A DNA stretch of 35,213 nucleotides from Pseudomonadota bacterium (GCA_030684775.1 JAUXXW010000098.1:1-35213); one strand, 5' to 3'; positions 15,624-24,024 are shown, counted from the first letter of the stretch. The notes: generated by a model not told the origin, from the sequence alone. Numbers and translations: made by a program.

Positions 15624-15673
15624 GCGATAACCATGCTGGCCATCGCGGACACGGTCCGCTCCTACATGGCGGC
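15624..15673. repeat. Family C repeat, second copy of a 50-bp direct repeat
   Basis: Second exact copy of the 50-bp unit; it ends 20 bases before the stop of the P-ATPase gene. With the inverted half-copy before it, the three parts form an array in the order direct, inverted, direct, as in REP/BIME clusters. Because it follows the P-ATPase stop, it may protect the 3' end of that transcript. Confidence 0.85.
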
Positions 15674-15692
15674 CACCTGCCCGGAACCCGGA

Positions 15693-18404
15693 TCAGCGCC
15701 GCCAGCTCTGCACCAGCTTGCGCGCCTCTTCCAGCACCAACACGCTGCCCGCGACCAGCCAGGCAAGCAGCCAGTCGTTCAGGCTCAGATCGACGGTATG
15801 GAAGATGGCCTGGGCCGGCGCCCAGTGCACCGCCACCGCCTGCAACACCAGTACGACGATGAGCGCCAGCCAGAGCTTGCCGTTGCTGAAGAATTGGCGG
15901 TTGAAGGCGCTGCCCTGCTCGTTGCGGGCGTTCATGACGTTGAAAAACTGGAACAGCACGAAGGTGGTGAAGGCCAGGGTCAGCGCCCGCGCCTCGTCGC
16001 CCATCTGCAAGGCCCACCAGAACACGCCCAGGGTGCCGACCGCCATGGTCAGGCCGTACTGGGCCAGGCGGCCGATGCGCGGGCCGGAGAGGATGGCTTC
16101 GCCGGTCGCTCTCGGGGCGGCGTCCATGACCCCTATGCGCGGCGGGTCCACCCCCAGGGACATGGCCGGCGGGCCGTCCATGATGATGTTGATCCAGAGG
16201 ATCTGGATCGCGGTGAACGGCGCCGGCAGGCCCATGAAGGTGGCGGTGGAGACGGTGAGGATGGCGCCGATGTTGGTGGAGAGCTGGAAGCGCACGAACT
16301 TGATGATGTTCTCGAAGATGGTGCGGCCTTCCCGCACCGCGCGCACGATGGTGGCGAAGTTGTCGTCGGCGAGCACCATCGCCGCCGCCTCGCGGGTCAC
16401 TTCGGTGCCGGTGATGCCCATGGCGATACCGATGTCGGCGGTCTTCAGCGCTGGCGCGTCGTTCACCCCGTCGCCGGTCATGGCCACGACATGGCCCCGC
16501 TCTTTCAGCGCCGCCACGATCTTGACCTTGTGCTCCGGCGCCACGCGGGCGAACACCGCCACTCGCTCGATGGTCGCCGCCAGTTCGTGGGCACTGACCT
16601 TGTCCAGTTCGGCGCCGCTCATCACCTCGCTGTTCAGGCCCTCGCCGGTCAGCCCCCCGTCGATCAAGCCCAACTCGCGGGCGATGGCGGTCGCGGTGAT
16701 TTTGTGGTCGCCGGTGATCATCTTGACCTGGATGCCGGCCTGGCGGCACAGGGCGATGGCCTCCTTCGCCTCGGGCCGGGGCGGGTCCTGGATGCCGGCC
16801 AGTCCCTGGAATTCGAGTTCCGCCACCCAGGCGAACAGGTCGGCGCCGGGGTCAAAGTCGCGCGCCGGCAGCGTTCTGGATGCCACCGCCAGGACACGGA
16901 AGGCGCGCGCGGCGAGCCGCTCGTTTTCGGCCAGCAGGGCCTCGCGCGCGGCGGCGTCGAGCGCAGCCTCGCCCTCCGGCCCCGCCCAGCGGCTGGAATG
17001 CGTCAGCAGCACGTCGGGCGCGCCCTTGACCAGCAGCAGCACCCGCTCGCCCTCGTGGTGGAAGGTGGCCATGAATTTGTGTGCGGAATCGAAGGGAATC
17101 TCGGCGATGCGCGGCCGATGCTCCAGCGCCGACTCCGGCTCGATGCCGCCCTTGGCGGCCAGCGCCAGCAGCGCCCCCTCGGTGGGGTCGCCGATGAGTT
17201 TTCCGGCGCGGATGCGGCTTTCGCTGCACAGCGCCATAGGCAGGAGCAGCGGCGCGAAGTCGGGCGCGTCCCCGCCCGTCTCGGCGCTGATCTCGCCCGC
17301 CGCCTCATAGCCTTCTCCGGATACCTGGAAGCGCCGCCCGCGGTAATACAGCGCGCGCGCGGTCATCTGATTCAGGGTCAGCGTCCCGGTCTTGTCGGAG
17401 CAGATGACCGTGGTGCTGCCCAGGGTCTCGACGGCGGCGAGTTTCTTGACGATGGCGCGCTGTTGCGCCATGCGATACATGCCCACCGCCAGGGTCACCG
17501 TCACCACCGCCGGCAGGCCCTCGGGAATCGCCGCCACGGCCAGGGCGACGGCGTTGAGGATGGCCTTCACCAGGTCCTGGCCGTAGGCGATGCCGACCGC
17601 GAGGATGAGGGTGATGACCACCACGGCGATGGCGGCCAGACGCTTGCCGACCCGGTCCAGCTCCTTCTGCAACGGCGTCTCGCCCTCCTCCGCCGCGTCC
17701 AGCATCGCCGCCAACCGCCCCATCTCGGTCGTCATGCCGGTGTTGGTGACCAGCATCTCGGCGCGGCCACGGGTCAGGGTGGTATTCATGAAGCCCATGT
17801 TCACCCGCTCGGCCAGCGGCACCTCCGCCCCCGCCTCGCTCGTCAGCGCGTCGGTGTGCTTGCCCACGGCGAGGGATTCGCCGGTCAGCGCCGCCTCGTC
17901 CACCTCGACGTTGTGCGCAACGAGGAATCGGCCATCGGCAGGAATGCGGTCGCCGGCCTCCAGCAACACCAGATCGCCGGGCACCAGTTCATCGACCTCC
18001 ACCTCGATCACCCGGCCATCGCGCTTCACCCGCGCCCGCCGCGCCAGCATGTCCTTGAGCGCCGCCAGGGTCTTCTCGGCGCGGTATTCCTGGTGAAAGC
18101 CGAGCGCGGAGTTGAACACCACCACGATCAGAATCACCACCGCGTCCTTGAGTTCGCCGATGGCGCCCGCGAGCAGCGCCGCGCCAACCAGCACCCCGGT
18201 CAGCACATTGCGGAACTGGTCGACGAATTTCAGCCAGGCCGGCCGCTTCGGCTTTTCCGCGAGGCGGTTCGGCCCGTGCAGCGCCAGACGGCGTTCCGTC
18301 TCGCCGCCGGAGAGCCCGCGCGCCGGGTCGGCGTCCAGTTCGGCGCAAGCCTGTTCGGCGCTCAGGCGGTGCCAGGGCGCGGAAGGTATTTGATGTTCGG
18401 TCAT
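15693..18404 (-). CDS. Ca2+-transporting type P-type ATPase (P2 family)
   Basis: A 903-residue P-type ATPase. I chose the ATG before TEHQIPS; the extension to 18455 lacks family sequence. Motifs: N-terminal cation-ATPase domain (HRLSAEQACAELD), TGES (175-178, actuator), PEGLP in M4 (294-298), the phosphorylated Asp337 in SDKTGTLT, KGAPD, and TGDGVNDAPALKTADIGIAMG. M5 reads STNIGAI and M6 NIIMDGPPA. So Asn and Asp of calcium site II are kept, but the Glu and Thr of site I in SERCA are Ala and Met, as in plasma-membrane Ca2+ pumps. It likely exports one Ca2+ per ATP. It lies 37 bases after the Ca2+/Na+ exchanger gene. Confidence 0.92.
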   Translation of the reverse strand: MTEHQIPSAPWHRLSAEQACAELDADPARGLSGGETERRLALHGPNRLAEKPKRPAWLKFVDQFRNVLTGVLVGAALLAGAIGELKDAVVILIVVVFNSALGFHQEYRAEKTLAALKDMLARRARVKRDGRVIEVEVDELVPGDLVLLEAGDRIPADGRFLVAHNVEVDEAALTGESLAVGKHTDALTSEAGAEVPLAERVNMGFMNTTLTRGRAEMLVTNTGMTTEMGRLAAMLDAAEEGETPLQKELDRVGKRLAAIAVVVITLILAVGIAYGQDLVKAILNAVALAVAAIPEGLPAVVTVTLAVGMYRMAQQRAIVKKLAAVETLGSTTVICSDKTGTLTLNQMTARALYYRGRRFQVSGEGYEAAGEISAETGGDAPDFAPLLLPMALCSESRIRAGKLIGDPTEGALLALAAKGGIEPESALEHRPRIAEIPFDSAHKFMATFHHEGERVLLLVKGAPDVLLTHSSRWAGPEGEAALDAAAREALLAENERLAARAFRVLAVASRTLPARDFDPGADLFAWVAELEFQGLAGIQDPPRPEAKEAIALCRQAGIQVKMITGDHKITATAIARELGLIDGGLTGEGLNSEVMSGAELDKVSAHELAATIERVAVFARVAPEHKVKIVAALKERGHVVAMTGDGVNDAPALKTADIGIAMGITGTEVTREAAAMVLADDNFATIVRAVREGRTIFENIIKFVRFQLSTNIGAILTVSTATFMGLPAPFTAIQILWINIIMDGPPAMSLGVDPPRIGVMDAAPRATGEAILSGPRIGRLAQYGLTMAVGTLGVFWWALQMGDEARALTLAFTTFVLFQFFNVMNARNEQGSAFNRQFFSNGKLWLALIVVLVLQAVAVHWAPAQAIFHTVDLSLNDWLLAWLVAGSVLVLEEARKLVQSWRR

Positions 18405-18441
18405 GGCTGTATACACTCTAAGGGCGGGGTGTCGGGCAGGC

Positions 18442-19389
18442 TTAAACCAATGCATGGCCCACCACCAGCGTCACCGTCACGAAGGCCGCGTAGGCGGCCA
18501 GCAGGAAGGGGGCGCGCCAGGGCGAGAGGCTGTCCCGGTGCGGCAGGATCAAGAGCACCGTCAACACGCCGAAACCCAGCGCCACCGCCACCTCGTCGAA
18601 CGAGGCGCGGATGGGATGGATGACGGCGGCGACGCCGACGATGGACAGTCCGTTGAACAGATTGCTGCCGATCAAGGTGCCCAGGCCGATGTCGTGGTGG
18701 CCGCGCAGCCGGGCGAGCAGCGTGGTCATCAGTTCCGGCAGGGAGGTGCCGATGGCCACCACGGTGGCGCCGATCACATAGGGATGCACGCCCAGCACGG
18801 TGGCGATGCCGCTGGCGCCATCCACGAACAGCCGTCCCGCCAGAATCAGGCAGGCCAGTCCCACGAGCGCGAACAGCCAGGCGCGCGCGGGCGGCTCGCC
18901 CACCGCCGGGGCAGCCACGCTGTCGCGGCGATGGCGCATGGCCTGGCGCGCGGCCAGGATCAGCCAGAAGGTGAACAGCGCCAGCAACAAGACGCCGTCC
19001 GCGCGCGACAGGACGCCATCGAGCGCCAGCAGCAGGGTCAGCACGGGCACGGCCAGCGCCAGGGCGAAGTCGCGCCGGATGTCGGCCAGATTGGCGGACA
19101 TCCGCCCGAACAACAGCGCCAGCCCGAGGATCAGGCCGATATTCACCACATTGCTGCCGAGCGCGTCGCCCAGGCCGATCTCGGGCTTGCCGGCCAGCGC
19201 CGCCATGCTCGACACGGTCAATTCGGGGCTGGAGGTGGCGAAGGCGGCCAGGGTGGTGGCCACCAGCAACTTGGGCAGGCGCAACCAGGCCGATACCCCG
19301 ATCACGCCCTTGAGAAAGGCCTCGCCGCCCAGCGCCGCCAGGGGAATGGCGGCAAGCAGGGCGAGCAGGTCGGAGGTGGCGATGGTCAT
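18442..19389 (-). CDS. Calcium/sodium antiporter, CaCA family (YrbG-like)
   Basis: A 315-residue, ten-helix exchanger with the two inverted alpha repeats of the family. The first is TTLAAFATSSPELTVSSMAALAG with GDALGSNVVNIGLILG; the second is GATVVAIGTSLPELMTTLLARL with GTLIGSNLFNGLSIVG. The paired SPEL/LPEL Glu residues and the GSN motifs form the ion site. It moves Ca2+ out in exchange for Na+ or H+. It is placed directly before the Ca2+-type P-ATPase, so the two form a calcium-efflux pair. No ribosome binding site is seen before the ATG. Confidence 0.93.
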   Translation of the reverse strand: MTIATSDLLALLAAIPLAALGGEAFLKGVIGVSAWLRLPKLLVATTLAAFATSSPELTVSSMAALAGKPEIGLGDALGSNVVNIGLILGLALLFGRMSANLADIRRDFALALAVPVLTLLLALDGVLSRADGVLLLALFTFWLILAARQAMRHRRDSVAAPAVGEPPARAWLFALVGLACLILAGRLFVDGASGIATVLGVHPYVIGATVVAIGTSLPELMTTLLARLRGHHDIGLGTLIGSNLFNGLSIVGVAAVIHPIRASFDEVAVALGFGVLTVLLILPHRDSLSPWRAPFLLAAYAAFVTVTLVVGHALV

Positions 19390-19410
19390 GTGCGTGGCGG
19401 CAGGTTCGGG

Positions 19411-19851
19411 TTATTCATCGGCGAGCCTATCGCGAACTGGTGCATCGCGCGACGGGATGCGCCACAGGATGAAGCCCAGCGCGAGCCCACCCGCGGCCAT
19501 CGCCAGTTGCGCGCGCCAGTCGGTCAGGAAGAACACGATGGAGGTGGTCATGCTCAGCGCCAGAAGCAGCAGCGCGGCGCGCTTCGCCCGCCAGGGCATG
19601 GCGCGATGCTCGCGCCACTCCAGCACGATGGGGCCGAGGACGGTGTGATTGAGCAGCCAGTGATGCATGCGGCTGGAGGCGCGGGCAAAACAGCCGGCGG
19701 CAAGCAGCAGGAACGGTGTGGTCGGCAGGAGCGGCAGGAAGATGCCCACCACGCCCAGAACCAGAAACGTGACCCCCAGGCCGGCGAAGACCAGACGCAG
19801 CGTGAGCGAGTCGGCGCGGCGCACCTCATGACTGAAGTCGCGCGTCGTCAT
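19411..19851 (-). CDS. YbaN-family (DUF454) inner-membrane protein
   Basis: A 146-residue membrane protein of the YbaN/DUF454 family. The hallmark is GVVGIFLPLLPTTPFLLLAAGCFARAS, followed by LLNHTVLGPIVLEWREHRAMPWRAKRAAL. There are three or four membrane helices. The start is the ATG at 19851, because AAGGAGG lies four bases before it; the ATG at 19866 would place that site inside the coding region. Function is unknown across the family. It sits between the UspA and CaCA genes, 19 and 21 bases away. Confidence 0.9.
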   Translation of the reverse strand: MTTRDFSHEVRRADSLTLRLVFAGLGVTFLVLGVVGIFLPLLPTTPFLLLAAGCFARASSRMHHWLLNHTVLGPIVLEWREHRAMPWRAKRAALLLLALSMTTSIVFFLTDWRAQLAMAAGGLALGFILWRIPSRDAPVRDRLADE

Positions 19852-19870
19852 GACACCTCCTTGCACGGAG

Positions 19871-20767
19871 TCACGCCTTGACCTCCAGGGCCGGCGGCAC
19901 CACCAATACGTCGCGGCCCGACTCCCGCAGCAGATGCTTGGTCATGCTGCCCAGAAGCAGATCGATGATTTCGGAACTGCCGTGCTTGCCGACCACGACC
20001 AGCTCCGCCGACGTTTCCCCCAGCAACCGCCGCAGGACGACATCCGCCATGCCATGCTCGACCAGCATGTCGGGGCGATCATCCATCGCTCCCGCCAGCG
20101 CATGCAGTTCCGCCAGCGCATGCTGGCGTTCTTCCTGGCTGTAGCGCGCGATTTCCTCCTCGGTCGCCCCGGCGAATTGCAGTTTGCCCTCGAATGGCAC
20201 CTCGAAAGCATGGCCCAGGGTGAGATGGGCCGCCGGCGCGACACGACGGGCAAGTTCCAGTACCGCCGGACCATGCGGCGAGAGATCGAGCGCGGCCAGC
20301 ACGCGCGAGTAGGGTTCGCGCGCTTCATTGCGGACCACCAGCACGGCGACCGGAGATTCCCGCACCACTCGCTCGGCGGTGGAGCCGAGGAAGAAATCGC
20401 GCGTCGGATGTTCGCCCATGGCGCCCACCACCACCAGATCCACCCCGGGCTTGCCCGCCGCGCGGCTGATCTCGCGGTGCGCCTGGCCCGCTGTGAGAAT
20501 CGGCGTCACCTCGATCTGCCAACGACCGGCCAGGTCTTCCGCCAGGCGTTGCAGGGCGCTCCGATAGTGTTCCAGCAACTGTGCCTCGGTGCTGGCATAG
20601 CCCAGCGTCAGTCGCTCGCGCAGGCGTTGCAGGGCGTGGCCGGGCAGGCTGTGTATCAGGATCAGGCGGGCATCGTGTTCCGCCGCCAGCAGCGCGGCGC
20701 GTTCCTCCGCGCGTTTGCCGGCGGTGGAGAAATCGGTGGCGACGAGAATGCTGTGGATCGGTTTCAT
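19871..20767 (-). CDS. Tandem-domain universal stress protein (UspA family)
   Basis: A 298-residue protein with two Usp domains, about residues 1-147 and 150-298. Each ends in the ATP-binding pattern G-x2-G-x9-G-S: GAMGEHPTRDFFLGS and GKHGSSEIIDLLLGS, so both halves should bind ATP. The ATG before KPIHSILVATDFS is the start; the extension to 20854 only reads back into a palindromic repeat. Usp proteins respond to energy and ion stress. Its place inside a cluster of antiporters and calcium pumps suggests ion-stress control, but this is inference. Confidence 0.92.
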   Translation of the reverse strand: MKPIHSILVATDFSTAGKRAEERAALLAAEHDARLILIHSLPGHALQRLRERLTLGYASTEAQLLEHYRSALQRLAEDLAGRWQIEVTPILTAGQAHREISRAAGKPGVDLVVVGAMGEHPTRDFFLGSTAERVVRESPVAVLVVRNEAREPYSRVLAALDLSPHGPAVLELARRVAPAAHLTLGHAFEVPFEGKLQFAGATEEEIARYSQEERQHALAELHALAGAMDDRPDMLVEHGMADVVLRRLLGETSAELVVVGKHGSSEIIDLLLGSMTKHLLRESGRDVLVVPPALEVKA

Positions 20768-20776
20768 GTCGGCGTC

Positions 20777-20808
20777 TCTTGTGGCGGGTCTTGTGGCGGG
20801 TCTTGTGG
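20777..20808. repeat. 12-bp tandem repeat upstream of the UspA gene
   Basis: TCTTGTGGCGGG occurs twice in full (20777-20788, 20789-20800), followed by a partial third unit (TCTTGTGG). It lies in the leader of the UspA gene, starting ten bases upstream of its ATG, between it and palindromic repeat copy 4. Such short tandems can change copy number and thus leader length. Confidence 0.8.
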
Positions 20809-20823
20809 TATCTCGGCGAGTCG

Positions 20824-20896
20824 TGGGTTGGGCAAAGCGTAGCGTGCCCAACATTTCACGGAAGGATGTTGGGCACGCTACGCTTTGCCCAACCTA
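20824..20896. repeat. Palindromic repeat, family A, copy 4 (overlaps a coding end)
   Basis: A near-perfect palindrome: GGTTGGGCAAAGCGTAGCG... on the left, CGCTACGCTTTGCCCAACCT on the right, arms about 29 nt, loop about 15. The right arm and part of the loop (20856-20896) are the last codons and the stop codon of the Kef-like gene. The left arm lies in the gap before the UspA gene. Confidence 0.9.
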
Positions 20897-22532
20897 CACC
20901 CTGGAGTAGTTCCGCCGCGAGCGTTTCCGCCGCGTAATCGGCGGCATCGAAATAGGGGTGGAAGACCAGGTCGGCGCCGGATTTTTTCAGCATACGGGCA
21001 TCGTCCTCATTGTGTGCGGCAACCGCCACCTGGCCGCGATGGCCATGTTCGCGCAGGGCGGCGATCAGCGCGCGATTGATGTCGGGCTCCGGCAGGGTGC
21101 TGACCACCCAGCGCGCATCATGGAGCGGCAGCGTCGCGGGCAGTTCCGCATCCTCGGCGTCGCCGAAGCGCACGGCCAGGCCGTGCTGGCGCGCGCGGCG
21201 CACCGCTTCCGGGTCGAAGTCCACGCCCAGGGTGGCAATTCCCTGATCGTGCAGGCGCCGCATCATGCGGCCGCCATAACGCCCCAGGCCGAACAAAATG
21301 ATCTCCGGAACCGTTTCGGTTTTGCCCACCGCCACCCGTTCACGGAACGGCACCTTGCGCTCGAACAGCCCCAGCCAGGGCTTGAGCTTTTCGTACAAGG
21401 CCTGGCCGCCCAACACCATGTAGGTACAGACGCTGATGGTGACCAGGCCCACCAGTGTCACCAGACCCAGGGCATCGCCACCGACGTGGCCCAGCGTCAC
21501 CCCCATGGCGACGAAGACGATGGAGAACTCGGAAATCTGCGCCACCGTCAGTCCGGCCAGGAAACCTGTGCGCTTGCGGTAACCCATGTAGCCCATGATG
21601 CTCATGACGATCAGCGGATTACCGATCAGCACGAAAGCCGACAGCGCCAGCGCGGCGCCGATCTGCCCCTCGAAGGCCTGGAATTCCAGCCGCGCGCCCA
21701 GATCGAGGAAGAAGAAAAGCAGGAGAAAGTCGCGCACCGGGTTGAGGCGGCTGCTCATGGCCTCACGGTAGGGCGAACTGGCCAGCGAGAAGCCGGCCAG
21801 GAAGGCACCCACTTCCTTGCTGAACCCCAGCACTTCGCCCAGGCTGGCCAGGGCCACGCCCCAGGCGATGGCGAACAACAGCATCAGTTCCTGCGAACGC
21901 GCCACCCGGTCGAGCAGGCGCGGCAACACGTAGCGCATCGCCACACCCAACAGCAGGCCGGCGATGGCCAGCTTCAGCGCGATCATCCCCAGCGTGGCGG
22001 CGAGCCCGCCGGCGTCCGCGCCCATGTTGAGACTGCTCATGGCCATCATGGCGATGACCACGGCGATGTCCTGAACGATGAGGAAACCGATGGCGATTCG
22101 CCCATGCAGGGAATCCAGTTCCTTTTTGTCGGACAACAACTTGATGATGATGATGGTGCTGGAGAAGGTCAGGGCGATGGCGACATAAAGCGCCTTGAGC
22201 CAATCCATGCCCAGCGCCAGGCCCAGCAGATAGCCGAACAGGATGGTGAAGGCCAGTTGCCCCAGCCCCGTGGCCAGCGCCACCGCGCCGAGCCGGCGCA
22301 CCAGGTGCAGATCGAGCTTGAGGCCGACGGTGAACAGCAGCACCGCGACGCCGATCTGCGCCAGCAGGTCGAGCGGATCGCGCATCGTGACCCATCCCAG
22401 CACCATCGGCCCGGCCAGAATGCCCACCACGATATAGGCCAGGATCAAAGGCTGGCGCAGCCACAGCCCCAAGGCGCCGATACCGGCGGCGGCGGCGAGC
22501 AGCAGGGCGATTTCCTGGAAGGCGGCGGTCAT
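20856..22532 (-). CDS. Kef-type monovalent cation:proton antiporter (CPA2) with RCK domain
   Basis: A 558-residue protein. Residues 1-390 are a CPA2 Na+/H+-exchanger domain of about 12 helices, with the Kef-like QD pair at 154-155 (FLIVQDIAVVIAMM). Residues 408-540 are a TrkA-N/RCK nucleotide-binding domain with GLGRYG (415-420) and an acidic end of strand 2 (GVDFD). It probably exchanges K+ for H+ under nucleotide or glutathione control. The last 14 residues (GVGWAKRSVPNILP) are encoded by the palindromic repeat, so the natural C-terminus was replaced or extended. It overlaps the upstream AI-2E-type gene by four bases (ATGA). Confidence 0.93.
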   Translation of the reverse strand: MTAAFQEIALLLAAAAGIGALGLWLRQPLILAYIVVGILAGPMVLGWVTMRDPLDLLAQIGVAVLLFTVGLKLDLHLVRRLGAVALATGLGQLAFTILFGYLLGLALGMDWLKALYVAIALTFSSTIIIIKLLSDKKELDSLHGRIAIGFLIVQDIAVVIAMMAMSSLNMGADAGGLAATLGMIALKLAIAGLLLGVAMRYVLPRLLDRVARSQELMLLFAIAWGVALASLGEVLGFSKEVGAFLAGFSLASSPYREAMSSRLNPVRDFLLLFFFLDLGARLEFQAFEGQIGAALALSAFVLIGNPLIVMSIMGYMGYRKRTGFLAGLTVAQISEFSIVFVAMGVTLGHVGGDALGLVTLVGLVTISVCTYMVLGGQALYEKLKPWLGLFERKVPFRERVAVGKTETVPEIILFGLGRYGGRMMRRLHDQGIATLGVDFDPEAVRRARQHGLAVRFGDAEDAELPATLPLHDARWVVSTLPEPDINRALIAALREHGHRGQVAVAAHNEDDARMLKKSGADLVFHPYFDAADYAAETLAAELLQGVGWAKRSVPNILP

Positions 22533-23602
22533 GACTGGCTCAGCGTGGACTCCAGTTCATCGTCCAGATGCGCCGCCCATTCGCGCCATACCGCCCAGGC
22601 CACGGCGAGGACGATGGGGCCGGCGAACAGGCCGACCAGGCCGAAGGCGAGCAGGCCTCCCAACACCCCGAACAGCACCAGCAGGAAGGGAATCGCGCCG
22701 ACGCTGCTGATGAAGATCGGGCGCAGCACGTTGTCGATCTGGCTCACCACCGCCGCGCCCCACAGCCAAACACCGATGGCCGCCCCGGTTTCGCCCTGGA
22801 ACAGCAACCAGGCGCCGGCACCGCCCCAGGCCAGGGGCGTGGCAAAGGGAATCAAAGCGAACAGCGCGGTCAACACCCCCAGCGTCACCGGTGAGGCCAA
22901 GCCCGCCACCCAATAACCGACGCCGGCAAAAGCGCCTTGCACCAGGGCGGTGAGCAGAATGCCGTAGACCACGGCGCGGGTGGTGACGCCGGCCGCGGCG
23001 AGATAATCGTGGGTGCGCGGACCGATGAAACGCGCCATGACATGACGCAGTTCCCGCACCATGCGGGCGCCGTCACGGTAGAAGAAGAACAGGCTCACCA
23101 GCACCAGCACCAGCTTGGCCAGGTTCTTCCCGGCGCCGCCAACCAGCGCCGCCGCCTCGCCGACGTGGGCCGCGAGCCAGGTCTTGACCGCGTCTATGAC
23201 GCCCTGTGGATCGGCCAGCAGTTGCGCCCGTTGTTGCGCCAGCCAGTCGCCCAGCCAGGGCAGTCCGAGCAAGATTTCCGGCACTTCCGGCGGATGCGCC
23301 ACGAACACGCGCAAGCCCGCGTAAAGCCCCGCCACCTCCTGCTGCGCCAGCCAGACAAACCACAACAAGGGAGCAAACAGGGTCAGTGCCGCCAGCGCCG
23401 TGCTCAGGCTGGCCGCCAGCGTGTCGCGACCGGCGCAGCGCGCGCGCAGCCGCTCCGACAACGGCCAGGAAGCGTAAGCCAGCACCGCCGCCCAGGCCAG
23501 CGGCGCGAAGAACGGCCGCAGCACCAGAAACGCCAGCAGCGCCAGGCCGGTCAAGGCCAGCCAGGGCGCCAGACGGCGGCTGATGGGCGAGGCGGCGGGC
23601 AT
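22529..23602 (-). CDS. AI-2E family permease (PF01594 type)
   Basis: A 357-residue inner-membrane protein with the family layout: two N-terminal helices (LALTGLALLAFLVLRPFFAPLAWAA), a long amphipathic middle, then five or six helices with the conserved GILLTALVQGAFAGVGYWVAG, FALIPFATPLAW and GPIVLAVAWAVW blocks. Members include autoinducer-2 exporters and Na+(Li+)/H+ antiporters. Beside a Kef-like antiporter and calcium transporters, an ion-antiport role is more likely than signalling. It is coupled to the Kef-like gene by a four-base overlap and follows the small membrane protein by five bases. Confidence 0.88.
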   Translation of the reverse strand: MPAASPISRRLAPWLALTGLALLAFLVLRPFFAPLAWAAVLAYASWPLSERLRARCAGRDTLAASLSTALAALTLFAPLLWFVWLAQQEVAGLYAGLRVFVAHPPEVPEILLGLPWLGDWLAQQRAQLLADPQGVIDAVKTWLAAHVGEAAALVGGAGKNLAKLVLVLVSLFFFYRDGARMVRELRHVMARFIGPRTHDYLAAAGVTTRAVVYGILLTALVQGAFAGVGYWVAGLASPVTLGVLTALFALIPFATPLAWGGAGAWLLFQGETGAAIGVWLWGAAVVSQIDNVLRPIFISSVGAIPFLLVLFGVLGGLLAFGLVGLFAGPIVLAVAWAVWREWAAHLDDELESTLSQS

Positions 23603-23607
23603 TCAGG

Positions 23608-23805
23608 TCATTCCCTGACAGCGGCGGGCGCGGCATCCTCGCGCAAGTTTTCGTGGGTCTCCAACGCCTGATTGGTGGCGGACTGCTTCATCGCAACCTG
23701 CCCCAGCATGACGAACAGAGCCAGCAGCAGTAGCCCCACAAAACCAACGGCAATCCGGATGCCGAGATGACGATTAGGCGGGCTGGCGGGTGGGGTGTCG
23801 TTCAT
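23608..23805 (-). CDS. Small single-helix membrane protein, unknown
   Basis: A 65-residue protein: a Pro-rich cytoplasmic N-terminus (MNDTPPASPPNRH), one membrane helix (about 13-35, VGFVGLLLLALFVML), then a charged C-terminus. The start at 23805 has TGGAGA seven bases before it; an in-frame ATG at 23853 does not. It is the first gene of the ion cluster, five bases before the AI-2E-type gene. I do not recognise a family. Confidence 0.7.
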   Translation of the reverse strand: MNDTPPASPPNRHLGIRIAVGFVGLLLLALFVMLGQVAMKQSATNQALETHENLREDAAPAAVRE

Positions 23806-23917
23806 TTTGATCTCCAGTTTCGCTTGAGGTTGGTGAGGCATAGCAATCAGCAAGGGTGGAAAAGCGCTGTAGCCAGACAGAAATGCCGAAACTCAGGATA
23901 GGCTGCGGCCAACCTCA

Positions 23918-23970
23918 AATAAATTCGAATATTAGATACCTGCTGTTCGCATATACCGAATCGAAAAATG
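23918..23970. other. AT-rich stretch upstream of the ion cluster
   Basis: In the 421-base gap between the small membrane protein and the DUF2062 gene, about 23918-23970 is clearly AT-rich (AAATAAATTCGAATATTAG, then ATATACC and CGAAAAATG). It is a likely place for the promoter of the minus-strand ion operon, but I could not settle -35/-10 boxes with confidence. The rest of the gap is palindromic repeat copy 5 and plain sequence. Confidence 0.3.
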
Positions 23971-24024
23971 GGCGGATCGGCACCGCTCCAGCTTCAATCG
24001 GTATGCCGCCGGCAGTTTCAGACC

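Noticed and set aside
14866-16749. A 627-codon minus-strand frame joining part of the P-ATPase region to the DOMON-like gene
   Set aside because: Only the last 174 codons match a family and have a ribosome binding site; the rest is out of frame with the ATPase and passes through the 50-bp repeats.
15633-18623. A 996-codon open frame on the plus strand opposite the P-type ATPase gene
   Set aside because: It is a mirror of a clear family gene in GC-rich DNA, rich in His/Gln/Arg/Gly, with no motifs, and it runs across repeats and two genes.
19871-20854. A longer start for the UspA gene beginning inside palindrome copy 4
   Set aside because: The extra residues (MLGTLRFAQPTT...) are a translation of the repeat and of the tandem repeat; the Usp fold begins at the ATG at 20767.
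20958-22916. A 652-codon plus-strand frame opposite the Kef-like gene
   Set aside because: Composition is Gln/His/Gly/Asp rich, typical of an antisense frame; the minus strand holds clear membrane proteins.
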